From assembly GCA_964502175.1 (NCBI GenBank), contig CAZCVE010000045.1:8720-72719 (forward strand): a DNA stretch of 64,000 nt, read 5' to 3'. The notes below the pieces were generated by a model. It was not told where the DNA came from. It worked only from the letters and a program-made list of their open reading frames with translations, and did no database searches. Positions 8,947-17,493 of the stretch are shown here, piece after piece. Numbering within the stretch: position 1 is the first letter of the stretch; every line of letters begins with the position of its first letter. The DNA comes from JAFLCL01 sp964502175 (GTDB taxonomy: Bacteria > Myxococcota_A > Polyangia > Polyangiales > Sandaracinaceae). The translations under genes and the position numbers were made by a program.

Positions 8947-9055
8947 GGGGCGCCTTGCGGCGGGGGAGCGCAGCTCCCCCTGGAGCAGGAGCGGTGCGGA
9001 GGCGCGAAGCGCCGGAGTGAGCGACGGGGAGCTCGAGGGCCAGAGGCCTCTCGAC
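8947..9055. repeat. dispersed intergenic repeat, family A, reference copy
   Basis: A 109-base G+C-rich element beginning ggggcgccttgcggcggggg and ending cagaggcctctcgac. Almost the same sequence occurs in reverse at 41970-42077, and a shorter version at 39457-39570. It contains small palindromes (ggggagcgcagctcccc). It starts 10 bases after a stop codon, which suggests a role or a tolerated position at the 3' end of transcripts. Confidence 0.8.
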
Positions 9056-9132
9056 TGGAAAGCTCAGTTGTCCGCGGCGCAGGCGCCGCGAGATGGGGGC
9101 GCTGCCCCCAAACCCCGTACGACGATTCGATC

Positions 9133-9154
9133 CCGAGAAACGAAAGTTTCTCGG
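9133..9154 (-). terminator. perfect hairpin after the flavoprotein reductase
   Basis: A perfect 9-base-pair stem (ccgagaaac / gtttctcgg) with a 4-base loop lies 4 bases past the stop of the minus-strand reductase gene. It is A/T-richer than its surroundings. No long U tract follows on the minus strand, so it may be a Rho-independent terminator of weak type or an mRNA-end protecting hairpin. Confidence 0.5.
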
Positions 9155-9158
9155 TCTC

Positions 9159-9929
9159 TCAGTCGTAGCGCTCGGTGTGGACGGAGCGTCGATCCACGCC
9201 GAGCGTCTCTTTCAGCACGCGTCGGACGTCGTCGATCATCTTGGTGAGCCCGCAGACGTAGAGGTGCGCGGGGCCGAGCGCGCCGAGGATCGCAGGGAGG
9301 TGCTGCTGCACGTACCCGCGTCCGTGCGTCCACGCGTCGCTGCCGCGCGAGAGCGTCGGCACGTAGCGAAAGCGTGGGTGCTTCGCCGCGAGGGCCTCGA
9401 GCTCTTCACGGTAGAGGAGGTCCGCCTCGGTGCGGCAGCCGAACACGAGCACCTGCGCGGTCGTCTCGTCGCGCCTCAGCTCTTCGTGGAGCATCGCGCG
9501 GATCGGGGCGAGGCCCGTGCCGGTCGCGACGTACACGGCGGGCACGTCGCGGTGTCGGTCCTCGCGCACGAAGAGACCGTTGGGCCCGAGCGCGTCGAGC
9601 GTGGCGCCGGGCGCGAGCGCGAACAGCGCGGCCGATCCCGCGCCGCCCTCCACGCGCGTGATCGCGAGCTCGAAGCGATCGGAGCCCGGCTCACCGAGCG
9701 TCACGGGCGCGGACGCGATCGAGTAGTCGCGCTCGAGCGCGCCCGGCAGGTAGAGCTTCATCCACTGCCCCGCGAGGTAGTCGATCGGCGCCCCGTCTGC
9801 GCTCTTCAGCACGAAGCTCCGCACGGACGGCGAGAGCTCGGCGATCGCGTCGAGCACGAGCGTCCGTCGCACGCTGGGGATCCGTCGAATCACGAGCGCG
9901 TGCGTAGGGGCTCTCTCGCCCGACGGCAA
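9159..9929 (-). CDS. FAD/NAD(P)-binding oxidoreductase (ferredoxin-reductase type)
   Basis: 256 residues. The N-terminal half is the FAD-binding barrel with the flavin motif RDYSIAS (RxYS) and AGQWMKLYLPG before it. The C-terminal half is the NAD(P) domain with VYVATGTGLAPIRAMLHEEL, the usual G-T-G-x-(A/S)-P loop, then QVLVFGCRTEADLLYREEL and HLYVCGLTKMIDDVRRVL. Length and order fit the flavodoxin/ferredoxin reductase and phenol-hydroxylase reductase family. There is no 2Fe-2S domain on this chain, so the electron partner is elsewhere. It starts 4 bases after the upstream methyltransferase stop on the same strand, so the two are probably one transcript. The physiological substrate is unknown. 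Confidence 0.85.
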   Translation of the reverse strand: MPSGERAPTHALVIRRIPSVRRTLVLDAIAELSPSVRSFVLKSADGAPIDYLAGQWMKLYLPGALERDYSIASAPVTLGEPGSDRFELAITRVEGGAGSAALFALAPGATLDALGPNGLFVREDRHRDVPAVYVATGTGLAPIRAMLHEELRRDETTAQVLVFGCRTEADLLYREELEALAAKHPRFRYVPTLSRGSDAWTHGRGYVQQHLPAILGALGPAHLYVCGLTKMIDDVRRVLKETLGVDRRSVHTERYD

Positions 9930-9933
9930 GGGC

Positions 9934-10764
9934 TCACGCGGGCTTGCTCGCGCGGATGCCGAACATGAGCGGGAGGCGCGGCGTGCCCTCGGGGAAGCGG
10001 TAGCGGCGGTCGTCGCCGAGGACCATGCACGCCGCGGGGCGCGAGCCGTTCGAGTGCGGCCACTCGTCGAGGCGATCGAGCACGAGGCCGGCCTGCGCGA
10101 TCGCCGTCACGATCTGCCCGAGGCCGTGCTGCCACGAGGTCGCGGGGATCTCGTTCGGCACGCTCTCCTTCGCGTCGATCACGCCGAGCGCCTCGCCTGA
10201 CTCGAGCACGTAGTCGCCGACCGGATCGGTGAACGCGCGCGTCTCGAAGTAGTCGTCCTTCGTGAGGCCGAGCGTGTCGTCGAAGGACCAGCGGAGCGGG
10301 TGGAACTCGACGTACACGAGCGTGCCGCCCGGCTCGAGCACGCGCGCGATCCCGCGCGCCCAGCGATCGAGATCCGGCAGCCAGCCCGTCGTGCCGTAGC
10401 TCGTGAACGCGATCTCGAAGCGCTCGTCCGTGCTCTCGAGCCAGCCGCACACCTCGGCTTGGGCGAAGCGTGCGTCGATGCCGCTGTCGATCGAGAGCTG
10501 CCTCGCGAAGGTGATCGCTTCATCCGAGAGGTCGACGCCCGTGACGATCGCGCCGCGCCGCGCGAGGCAGAGCGTGTCTTGTCCCGCGTTGCACTGGAGG
10601 TGCACCACGCGCTTGCCCGTGAGGTCACCGAGCAGCGCGAGCTCTTCGTCGAACAGCAGCTCCTGCCCATCGCGGAGGAGCTTCGCTTGATCGCCCTTGT
10701 GCGCGTTGTGGTTGCGCGTGGCGTGGTTCCAGCTGCGCCGCAGCGAGTCGATCGCGTCGTTCAT
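9934..10764 (-). CDS. class I SAM-dependent methyltransferase
   Basis: 276 residues from the ATG at 10764; a longer reading to 10857 lacks a supporting ribosome site and would crowd the divergent peptidase gene. Motif I is VVHLQCNAGQDTLCLA (53-68), with the acidic residue of the second strand in VTGVDLSDEAI. Later motifs include EIAFTSYGTTGWL and RVLEPGGTLVYVEFHPLRW. The opening SWNHATRNHNAHK is typical of a subgroup of Methyltransf_11-like enzymes in which the substrate is not known. Transcribed just before the flavoprotein reductase (4-base spacing), suggesting a shared step such as maturation of a metabolite. Cytoplasmic. Confidence 0.85.
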   Translation of the reverse strand: MNDAIDSLRRSWNHATRNHNAHKGDQAKLLRDGQELLFDEELALLGDLTGKRVVHLQCNAGQDTLCLARRGAIVTGVDLSDEAITFARQLSIDSGIDARFAQAEVCGWLESTDERFEIAFTSYGTTGWLPDLDRWARGIARVLEPGGTLVYVEFHPLRWSFDDTLGLTKDDYFETRAFTDPVGDYVLESGEALGVIDAKESVPNEIPATSWQHGLGQIVTAIAQAGLVLDRLDEWPHSNGSRPAACMVLGDDRRYRFPEGTPRLPLMFGIRASKPA

Positions 10765-10865
10765 CGACGCGAGACTACGCTCCCCCGACTTCCTGACTTC
10801 ATGAAGCACTTCACGACGTGGCGGCTTTGTTGACGTGAGCGCGCGGGTCCCGGACACGTCGGGGC

Positions 10866-11873
10866 ATGAGCCCGATTCGTCTCTTCGTCGCCCTCGTGCT
10901 CGCGATGCTCCTCGTCTCCGGCGATTCGCGCGTGAGCGCCGATCCGTCGCCGATCGACGAGCACCCTGCGCCGCCGGCCGACGCGCCGGCAGCGAGCGAG
11001 GATGCGATCGTGCGCGGCGGCGCGGCGCGTGATCCCCTCCACTCGGAAGGCGTGCACTCGGAGGACGAGGGCGATCTCGTCGCGGCGCACGAAGACGAGG
11101 GCGACGACGCAGCGGTCGGCGCGACCGAGCGACGTCCGCGACGGACGTTTCGTTGGAGCGACGGACCGCGTCGTGTTCCTGCGCCGCGCGGCATGTCGAT
11201 GGAGCGCGCCGAAGCGCTCGGCCTCGGCACGCGCGAGTGCGGCTCGCGCTTGCTGCACGGGCGCCCCGACGAGACGTGGACCCGCGCCGCGCGAGGCCGC
11301 ACGCCCGAGCGGTTGCTCTGGCCGATCGACGCGGGCCGCTGGGTGCGTGGCTTCGGCTACGTGCGAACGACGCGTCCTGATCTGATCCACCGCGGCGTCG
11401 ACATCTCCGCGCCCGTCGGCACGGTCGTGCGCGCCGCGGCCGACGGCATCGTCGCGTACAGCGACAACGGGATCCGCGGCTACGGCAACCTCGTGATGAT
11501 CGTGCACAGGAACGGATGGATGACGCTCTACGCGCACAACGCGCGAACGACGGTGCAGCCCGGCTACCGCGTGCGTCGCGGCGAGCGCATCGCGTTGGTC
11601 GGCACGACCGGCATCACGCACGGACCGCACGTGCACTTCGAGCTCTGGCAGAACGGCCACGCGGTCGACCCGAGCACGCTCTTCGACGGCGGCCCCGCGT
11701 ACGTCGAGCGCCTCGGCCAGCGCGCCGCGCGCCGCGGAGACGTCGCAGCCCCGCGCGCGGTCACCGCGGCCGATCGCCCCGACGAAGCCCCGCTCGCGCC
11801 GCATCCCGATGAGCGCGCCACGGCGCGTTCGTCGTCGCGCGAGCGATCGAGGCGACGAACGCGAAGCCATTGA
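10866..11873 (+). CDS. M23-family peptidase, exported
   Basis: 335 residues with an N-terminal signal peptide (MSPIRLFVALVLAMLLVSG). A long acidic and Pro-rich spacer leads to the LytM/M23 domain at about residues 155-285. Zinc ligands are visible as HRGVDISAP (H-x3-D, near 174) and HVHFEL (H-x-H, near 255), with GYGNLVMIVHRNGWMTLYAH between. M23 enzymes cut peptidoglycan cross-bridges or activate amidases; all expected ligands are present, so it is probably active. A basic, disordered tail rich in Arg and Ser closes the protein. It is divergent from the methyltransferase. An inverted repeat (11883-11901) follows the stop and may end the transcript. Confidence 0.88.
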   Translation: MSPIRLFVALVLAMLLVSGDSRVSADPSPIDEHPAPPADAPAASEDAIVRGGAARDPLHSEGVHSEDEGDLVAAHEDEGDDAAVGATERRPRRTFRWSDGPRRVPAPRGMSMERAEALGLGTRECGSRLLHGRPDETWTRAARGRTPERLLWPIDAGRWVRGFGYVRTTRPDLIHRGVDISAPVGTVVRAAADGIVAYSDNGIRGYGNLVMIVHRNGWMTLYAHNARTTVQPGYRVRRGERIALVGTTGITHGPHVHFELWQNGHAVDPSTLFDGGPAYVERLGQRAARRGDVAAPRAVTAADRPDEAPLAPHPDERATARSSSRERSRRRTRSH

Positions 11874-12184
11874 GCAGCGACCAAGCCCGCTCGTCGGGCT
11901 TGCCACGAAGAACCGAGCCCTCTCACTGCCCCGGGATTGCACCCCGGGGTGGCGTGTTCGCGCCGTTGTGCCCACTGGCTGAAGCCAGGGGCAGTAGAGC
12001 GTCGCTCCGCGGCGCAAGCCCTTCGGGCTCCTCGACTCGGGCCTCGACCGGACTGGGTTCGCGACGCTCACGCCCTGACGAGGATGCTGATCTCGATCCT
12101 CACCTCTCTGCGCGGCGGGGGACGAGCCCCCGCCCTACCGACGATGAGCATGACGATCGCGGACCATCGGGCTACGAACCTCGG
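11874..12184. other. non-coding interval packed with inverted repeats
   Basis: 311 bases without a convincing gene. At least four separate hairpins can be read: aagcccg/cgggctt (11883-11901), a cccgggg pair near 11930-11951, ctggct/agccag near 11969-11982, and an 8-base-pair stem ggcggggg/cccccgcc (12114-12134). Extending the downstream phosphatase gene back through this stretch gives a low-complexity leader, so I treat it as intergenic. Confidence 0.6.
11883..11901 (+). terminator. possible terminator hairpin after the M23 peptidase
   Basis: A perfect 7-base-pair stem, aagcccg and cgggctt, with a 5-base loop begins 9 bases after the peptidase stop. There is no clear T tract after it, so termination is plausible but not certain. 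Confidence 0.4.
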
Positions 12185-12994
12185 GTGACGCGACCTTTCG
12201 ATCTCGATCGCATCGGTGGACGCAACGCGCTCGATCGCTTGATCGAGGAGGTGCTCGCCGCCGGTGACGAGGCGCGGCGCATGTTCGAGGAGGGTCGCGC
12301 GACCGTCGCGATCAAGCCCGATCGATCGCCCGTCACCGCCGCCGATCGGCGCGTGGAGGAGCGCCTCTCTGAGCACCTGAGGCGCGCGTTTCCGACGTGC
12401 GGGTTCCTGGGTGAAGAGACCGGCTCGCGCGCGGGGAGCGATGCGCACCTCTCGTTCGTGCTCGATCCGATCGACGGCACGCGCGCGTTCATGCGTGGGC
12501 TCTCGACCTGGTCGGTGCTGCTCGCGCTGCTCGAGGACGACGTGCCCGTGATCGGCATCGCGTACCTGCCTGCGGAGCAAGACCTCTACGTCGCCGTCGC
12601 GGGGCAGGGCGCGCACGCGAACGGGCGGCCGCTGCGCGTGTCGCAGGTGGGCGCGCTCGACGATGCGTCGATCTCGCACGGCGCGATCGCGCAGTTCCAC
12701 ACCGATCGATCGACCGACGCGTTCCTCGCGCTCGGCACGCGCACGCACTCGCAGCGCGGCCTCACCGACTTCGATGGCTACCGGCGCTTGCTCCAAGGCC
12801 GCGTCGACGCGGTGATCGATCCCGCGATCACGATCTGGGACGTCGCGCCCGCGGCGATCCTCGTGCGCGAGGCAGGCGGCAGGTTCACCGACATGGACGG
12901 AGCGGAGACGCTGCGAGGGCGCGGCGCGATCGCGAGCAACGGGCTCGTGCACGCGCCGCTCGTCGAGCTCTTCGCGCGACGCGCGCCGACGTGA
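12185..12994 (+). CDS. inositol-monophosphatase-family phosphatase
   Basis: 269 residues from a GTG at 12185, chosen because the family fold begins here (a helical start, then KPDRSPVTAADRRVEE). The magnesium-binding signature is complete: GEETGSR, then DPIDGTRAF (about 94-102), and WDVAPAAILVREAGG (about 217-231). This set defines lithium-sensitive phosphatases, including inositol-1-phosphatase, histidinol phosphatase and 3'(2'),5'-bisphosphate nucleotidase (CysQ). The FMRGLSTWSVLLALLE stretch is compatible with the histidinol-phosphatase or nucleotidase branch; the exact substrate cannot be fixed. The stop overlaps the GTG of the next small membrane protein (GTGA), so the two are translationally coupled. 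Confidence 0.85.
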   Translation: MTRPFDLDRIGGRNALDRLIEEVLAAGDEARRMFEEGRATVAIKPDRSPVTAADRRVEERLSEHLRRAFPTCGFLGEETGSRAGSDAHLSFVLDPIDGTRAFMRGLSTWSVLLALLEDDVPVIGIAYLPAEQDLYVAVAGQGAHANGRPLRVSQVGALDDASISHGAIAQFHTDRSTDAFLALGTRTHSQRGLTDFDGYRRLLQGRVDAVIDPAITIWDVAPAAILVREAGGRFTDMDGAETLRGRGAIASNGLVHAPLVELFARRAPT

Positions 12995-13308
12995 GCACGC
13001 CCACCAGCCCGACGCCGACGCAGCGTCCGCCCGCGTGGTGGATCTCCCTCGCGATCCTCGCGAGCTTCACGCTCCCGATCGGCGTCGTGGCGCTGGGATA
13101 CGGCTACCTCCATCGCGAAGAAGCACGCGAGCGCTGGTCCGAGGTCTCCGCGCACGTGGGTGAGCCGGGCTACGACGCGGCCGAGAGCGATCGCCGCTAC
13201 CTCGAGGTCGAGGCGTGGCACGACTGGATGGGCGTGGGCTGGCGCGCCATCGGCACGGGCCTGGTGGGTCTCGCCACCGTCGCGATCACGCGTCGTCGGC
13301 GGCGCTGA
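12991..13308 (+). CDS. small membrane protein
   Basis: 105 residues starting with GTG that overlaps the stop of the phosphatase gene. Two hydrophobic segments are visible: WWISLAILASFTLPIGVVALG near the start and MGVGWRAIGTGLVGLATVAI near the end, with a charged central loop and a final RRRRR. No family is recognised. The overlap argues for a true gene despite the small size. Confidence 0.65.
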   Translation: MSTPTSPTPTQRPPAWWISLAILASFTLPIGVVALGYGYLHREEARERWSEVSAHVGEPGYDAAESDRRYLEVEAWHDWMGVGWRAIGTGLVGLATVAITRRRRR

Positions 13309-13408
13309 TCGCGCTCACGCGACCCCCGAGAGAGGGTCCGCGGCGGCGCGCCGATGGGCCGCGAGGCGCGTCGGATGGCGCCGTTCTCCGAACGAGCTAG
13401 TGAACGGC

Positions 13409-14734
13409 ATGAACTCGCCCGTCACGCACGCCCTCGGCGTCAGCTCGTCCTTGCTCTGCGTGGGTCTGGCCGGATGCGCCGAGCCGACGATGATGATGCC
13501 GCCTGTCGAACCCCCGAGGATGCTCCGCGACGGAGCGCCCGTCACGTTCGTCCCCGTCTACGACGCCGTGTCCTTCGCCGAGCGCGGCGTGACGCGCGAG
13601 TGGTTGCCGGTCGACGTCACCGCACATCCCGACGGCGAGATCTGGGTGGTCCAGCGCATGGAGCGCGACCCCAACTTCGACGACGAGTCGGAGTGCGACA
13701 CGCGAGGCCTCGAGGCCGGTGGGCCCAACGACTGCGTGAGCCTCCAGGGAAGCACCGTCGCGGTGCTCGACCCCACCTTCATGGAGCCGGCGACCGAAGA
13801 GAACGCTCGCGCGTGGCTCGTGGTGGACGCCAACTCGTGGCACTTCATGCGGCGCCCGAGCTCGATCGCCTTCGGCAACCCACGCCTGCCTTTCGAGCCG
13901 ACGGACCCCGGTGGGTCGGAGGCGGGGGTCACCGAGACGCTGTACTACACGAACACGTTCGCGACCTGCCACGAGCACGCGACGGGCAACAACACCGACG
14001 GTGGCGCGTTCATCGGTCCCTCGCTCTGGACCGCGGACTCGACGATCTACAACGGCGCCAACGGCGACTTCGCGTGGTCGAACGGCTCACACCTCGACAT
14101 GCTGCACGCGACTCAGTACTGCATGGGCATCGCGTACGAGCGCGACAACGTCTACTGGACCTTCAACGGCGACGAGGGAACGCTCGATCGCTACGACTTC
14201 GCGGCGCCGCACCACGTGGGGCACTACGACCACACCGACGGCATCGTGACCCGCTACGTCCTCGGTGACGGCGACGGCCTCCGTCGCCTCCCGTACGTCC
14301 CGTCGAACATGGTGATCCGCGGCTCGAACCTCTTCATCGCCGACACGGGCAACGGCCGCGTGCTGCGCGTCGACATCGCCTCGCCGGTCACCGAGGGTGG
14401 GCGATTCTCCACCTACGAAGGCATTCCCTCCGCGATCATGGAGAACGCCGCCTACGAGGTCGTCGCGGACGCGACAGAGCTCGGCGCCGCGTGGGGCGGC
14501 GGGACGCCCCAGCCGAGCGGGCTCGCGCTCCTCGATGACGAGACGCTGGTCGTCGCCGACCACGCGACCGGCAACGTGACGCTGCTCGGGCTCGACGGCG
14601 TGCCGATCCGGACCATCGACACGGGCACCGGCCCGGGCCTGGGTGGCCTGACCGTGCTCGATGGCCGCGTCTACTTCGTCCAGATGACGGAGCGCCGCCT
14701 GTATCGCATCGACGTCACCGCTCCGGCGCCCTGA
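13409..14734 (+). CDS. lipoprotein with NHL-like beta-propeller
   Basis: 441 residues from the ATG at 13409 (a GTG three codons upstream is also possible). The leader ends in the lipobox LAGC. The mature protein looks like an NHL/SMP-30-type propeller, with blades such as LPVDVTAHPDGEIWVVQRM, SNLFIADTGNGRVLRVDI and ETLVVADHATGNVTLLGL. Two Cys-containing loops (SECDTRG, NDCVS; TFATCHEHA) suggest disulfides. Nothing catalytic is identified. The gene lies between the small membrane protein and the lipid-synthesis trio, all on the plus strand, but with gaps of about 100 bases, so it may be separately transcribed. Likely envelope-exposed binding protein. Confidence 0.72.
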   Translation: MNSPVTHALGVSSSLLCVGLAGCAEPTMMMPPVEPPRMLRDGAPVTFVPVYDAVSFAERGVTREWLPVDVTAHPDGEIWVVQRMERDPNFDDESECDTRGLEAGGPNDCVSLQGSTVAVLDPTFMEPATEENARAWLVVDANSWHFMRRPSSIAFGNPRLPFEPTDPGGSEAGVTETLYYTNTFATCHEHATGNNTDGGAFIGPSLWTADSTIYNGANGDFAWSNGSHLDMLHATQYCMGIAYERDNVYWTFNGDEGTLDRYDFAAPHHVGHYDHTDGIVTRYVLGDGDGLRRLPYVPSNMVIRGSNLFIADTGNGRVLRVDIASPVTEGGRFSTYEGIPSAIMENAAYEVVADATELGAAWGGGTPQPSGLALLDDETLVVADHATGNVTLLGLDGVPIRTIDTGTGPGLGGLTVLDGRVYFVQMTERRLYRIDVTAPAP

Positions 14735-14827
14735 CGGTTCGATCGCGACCTCCGTTCCTCGGGAGGCAGACGAAGAGCGATCACGCGCGCACGAACGATG
14801 TGCGGCGACGCTATCATCGCGCCTCCC

Positions 14828-16546
14828 ATGCAGACGCCCTCCCGCGCCCTGAAGCGCCTCCTCACCAAGCCCATGCGCTTGCCGCGCCTGCGGCCCTTCG
14901 TCCCGCGTCCCGAAGATCCGCCGATCTTCGCGTTCAACGGTGAGCGCGACGACATCGTGCGCGAGGTCGTGAGGCGCATGGAGGAGCGCTGCGTCGAGGA
15001 GAAGCTCGCGCTCGACTACGTGCTCAACGAGGTCGCGTACGAGGAGATCCGCCGCCTCGAGGCGCAGCGCGACGACGAGGCGCGCGAGTCGCTCGGCTTC
15101 TGGAAGGGCTCGATCCGCAAGATCAGCAAGATGAGCGAGCACGAGCGGCGCGATCTGTTCCGCACGATCTCGGAGCGCATGGCCAAAGACATCGCGGGCA
15201 ACTTCGACCCGCGCATCTACTCGTTCGCGACCCGCGCCGTGCCGCACATGCTCACGGGCGTGATGAAGCCGGGCGCGCTGCCCGACGATCTCCTGCACCT
15301 CGGCTCGGGGCACGCGCCCGTCGACGATCTGCTCGCCGTGGAGGGCTCGACCGATCAGCTCCGCGAGCTCGGCAAGCGCGGCACGCTCGTGTTCGTCCCG
15401 ACGCACAGCTCGAACCTCGACTCGGTCGCGCTCGGCTACGCGCTCATGCGCGAGAACCTGCCGCCGGTCGTGTACGGCGCGGGGAAGAACCTCTTCACGA
15501 ACCCGATCGTCAGCTTCTTCATGCACAACCTCGGCGCGTACCGCGTCGATCGGCGCATCCGCGCGGTGCTCTACAAGGACGCGCTCAAGACGTACTCGTC
15601 GGTGATGATCGAGCGCGGCTACCACTCGCTCTTCTTCCCCGGTGGCACGCGCAGCCGCTCGGGCATGGTGGAGAAGAAGCTCAAGCTCGGCCTCGCGGGC
15701 ACGGCGGTCGAGGCCTTCGCGCGCAACCGCACGCGCGGCCTCCACCGCCCCGTGTTCTTCGTGCCCACGACGATCAACTACGGCCTCGTGCTCGAGGCCG
15801 AGACGCTGGTCGAGGACTGGCTCAAGGAGTCGGGCCGCGCCCGCTACATCATCGACGACGACGAGTTCTCGCAGATCGATCGCTGGGTCGCGTTCTTCCG
15901 CAAGCTCGCGGGGGTCGAGAGCGCGTGCGTGATCCGCTTCGGAAAGCCCATCGATCCGTTCGGCAACGTCGTCGACGGCGACGGCCGCAGCCAGTCGGTG
16001 GACGGCCGCACGATCGATGCGGGCAGCTACGTGATGAAGCGCGGCGCGGCGTGCCTCGATCCGCGGCGCGACGCTGCCTACACGCGCGAGCTCGGTCAGG
16101 TGATCGCGCGCGCGTACGAGACCGACACGGTGCTGATGGCGACGCAGATCGTGTCGCACGTGCTCTTCCGTCGGCTGGTGAAGGAGACGCCGGGCGTCGA
16201 TCTCTTCGGACGCCTGCGCCACCGCGGCGAGATCGGCATGCGCCGCGAGGAGCTCCACCGCGAGCTCGGCGTCGTGCTCGATCGCCTGCGCGCGATGGCC
16301 GATCGCGGCGAGGTGCACCTCTCCGAGCGCGCGCGCACGTGGGAGCCGAGCGCGCTCGTCGACCGCGTGATGAAGGCCTTCGTCGGCTACCACCGAAAGA
16401 CGATCCTCACCGAGCAGGACGGCATGATCGTCATCGAGGATCCGACGCTCTGCCTCTACTACCAGAACCGACTCAACGCGTACGCCGAGCGCATCGCGGA
16501 CGCAGAGCACCTGCCCATGGCGCGCGAGATCGCGAGGCTCGGATGA
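14828..16546 (+). CDS. glycerol-3-phosphate/1-acylglycerol-3-phosphate acyltransferase-type protein (PlsB-like)
   Basis: 572 residues. The start is the ATG at 14828; an in-frame ATG at 14798 lacks support. The acyltransferase core spans about 185-330: motif I HSSNLD (H-x4-D, near 192), motif II GAYRVDR, motif III FFPGGTRSRSG (near 271) and motif IV VPTTINYG. The length, together with N- and C-terminal helical regions, resembles PlsB glycerol-3-phosphate acyltransferases more than the short PlsC. It would place the first acyl chain on glycerol-3-phosphate at the membrane face. Its stop overlaps the next start (ATGA), a gene that looks like glycerol-3-phosphate dehydrogenase, which supports a glycerolipid role. 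Confidence 0.8.
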   Translation: MQTPSRALKRLLTKPMRLPRLRPFVPRPEDPPIFAFNGERDDIVREVVRRMEERCVEEKLALDYVLNEVAYEEIRRLEAQRDDEARESLGFWKGSIRKISKMSEHERRDLFRTISERMAKDIAGNFDPRIYSFATRAVPHMLTGVMKPGALPDDLLHLGSGHAPVDDLLAVEGSTDQLRELGKRGTLVFVPTHSSNLDSVALGYALMRENLPPVVYGAGKNLFTNPIVSFFMHNLGAYRVDRRIRAVLYKDALKTYSSVMIERGYHSLFFPGGTRSRSGMVEKKLKLGLAGTAVEAFARNRTRGLHRPVFFVPTTINYGLVLEAETLVEDWLKESGRARYIIDDDEFSQIDRWVAFFRKLAGVESACVIRFGKPIDPFGNVVDGDGRSQSVDGRTIDAGSYVMKRGAACLDPRRDAAYTRELGQVIARAYETDTVLMATQIVSHVLFRRLVKETPGVDLFGRLRHRGEIGMRREELHRELGVVLDRLRAMADRGEVHLSERARTWEPSALVDRVMKAFVGYHRKTILTEQDGMIVIEDPTLCLYYQNRLNAYAERIADAEHLPMAREIARLG

Positions 16547-17493
16547 CCTCGATGAGAGTCGGTGTGTACGGCGGCGGTGGGTTCGGTGTGGCGCTCGCGC
16601 GGGCGAGCGTGCGCGCGGGGCACGTCGTGAAGCTCCACTCGCGGCGCGATCCCTTCGCCGAAGGGACGAGGCCCGAGCGGCTCGAGGTGGTGTCCGATCC
16701 TTCGCAGCTCGCGGACTCGGAGATCATCTTCGTCGCGTCTCCGTCGGTGCACGTCGAAGAGGTCGCCACCTCGCTCGGTCGACACCTCGATGGCCGGCAC
16801 TACGTGGTGCACGTGAGCCGCGGCCTCGTCGGTGAGGGGCTCGAGCCGGTGAGCCACGTGTTCCGGCGCCTGACCCCGGTGCGGCGCATCGGCTGTCTCG
16901 CCGGGCCGCTCTCGGCCGCGTGTCTCGCCGAAGGACAGCCGGGCGGCGGCATCATCGGCAGCGAGTTCCCCGAGGTGGCCGACGCCGTGCGCGCGGCGAT
17001 CGCGAGCCCCGCGCTGCGTCTCTACCAGACCGAAGATCTCGTCGGCTGCGAGACGAGCAGCGCGATGGTCGGCCTGCTCGCGCTCGCGCTCGGCTACGCG
17101 GTGGAGATGGGCTTCGGCCCGAGCACGCAGGCCGTGCTGATGACGCGCGGCATGGCGGAGGCAGGTCGTGTCGGTGTCTCGCTCGGCGGCGAAGAGCGCA
17201 CGTACGCGGGCATGGCGGGCTTTGGTGATCTGCTCTCGGCGGTGGCGGGCGACGAGCGCCCCGAGGTGCGCCTCGGCCGTGCGGTCGCGCGCGGGCTCTC
17301 GCTCGACGCTGCGGCGAAGGAGGCCAACGCGTACGTCGAGGGCGTGGTGATCGCGCGGCGCATCCAGCAGCACGCGTCGCGCAAGGGCATCGACGTGCCG
17401 ATCGCGGAGACGATGGCCGATCTGCTCGAGGCCAAGACGAGCCCGCACGAGGCGCTCGCGAAGCTCATGAGCCGCAAGGTGCGGAGAGAATGA
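16543..17493 (+). CDS. GpsA-like glycerol-3-phosphate dehydrogenase family protein, key lysines replaced
   Basis: 316 residues from the ATG overlapping the acyltransferase stop. The Rossmann loop is intact (VGVYGGGGFGVALA), and the C-terminal domain keeps GMAGFGDLL and TRGMAEAGRVG, both typical of NAD(P)-dependent glycerol-3-phosphate dehydrogenase. Two residues that are almost always lysine in the family appear changed by my hand alignment: the TKG site reads VSRGL, and the ALKN site reads GCETSS. Those lysines hold and deprotonate the substrate, so this copy may be inactive, altered in substrate, or regulatory. Its position between an acyltransferase and a DciA-like gene, with four-base overlaps on both sides, indicates one operon. 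Confidence 0.75.
   Translation: MTSMRVGVYGGGGFGVALARASVRAGHVVKLHSRRDPFAEGTRPERLEVVSDPSQLADSEIIFVASPSVHVEEVATSLGRHLDGRHYVVHVSRGLVGEGLEPVSHVFRRLTPVRRIGCLAGPLSAACLAEGQPGGGIIGSEFPEVADAVRAAIASPALRLYQTEDLVGCETSSAMVGLLALALGYAVEMGFGPSTQAVLMTRGMAEAGRVGVSLGGEERTYAGMAGFGDLLSAVAGDERPEVRLGRAVARGLSLDAAAKEANAYVEGVVIARRIQQHASRKGIDVPIAETMADLLEAKTSPHEALAKLMSRKVRRE

Noticed and set aside
14087..16510. Long open frame (807 codons) on the minus strand opposite the acyltransferase and propeller genes
   Set aside because: Composed mostly of Arg, Ala, Asp, Glu and Val as expected for the antisense of a G+C-rich gene; no fold or motif; the opposite strand has clear family motifs.
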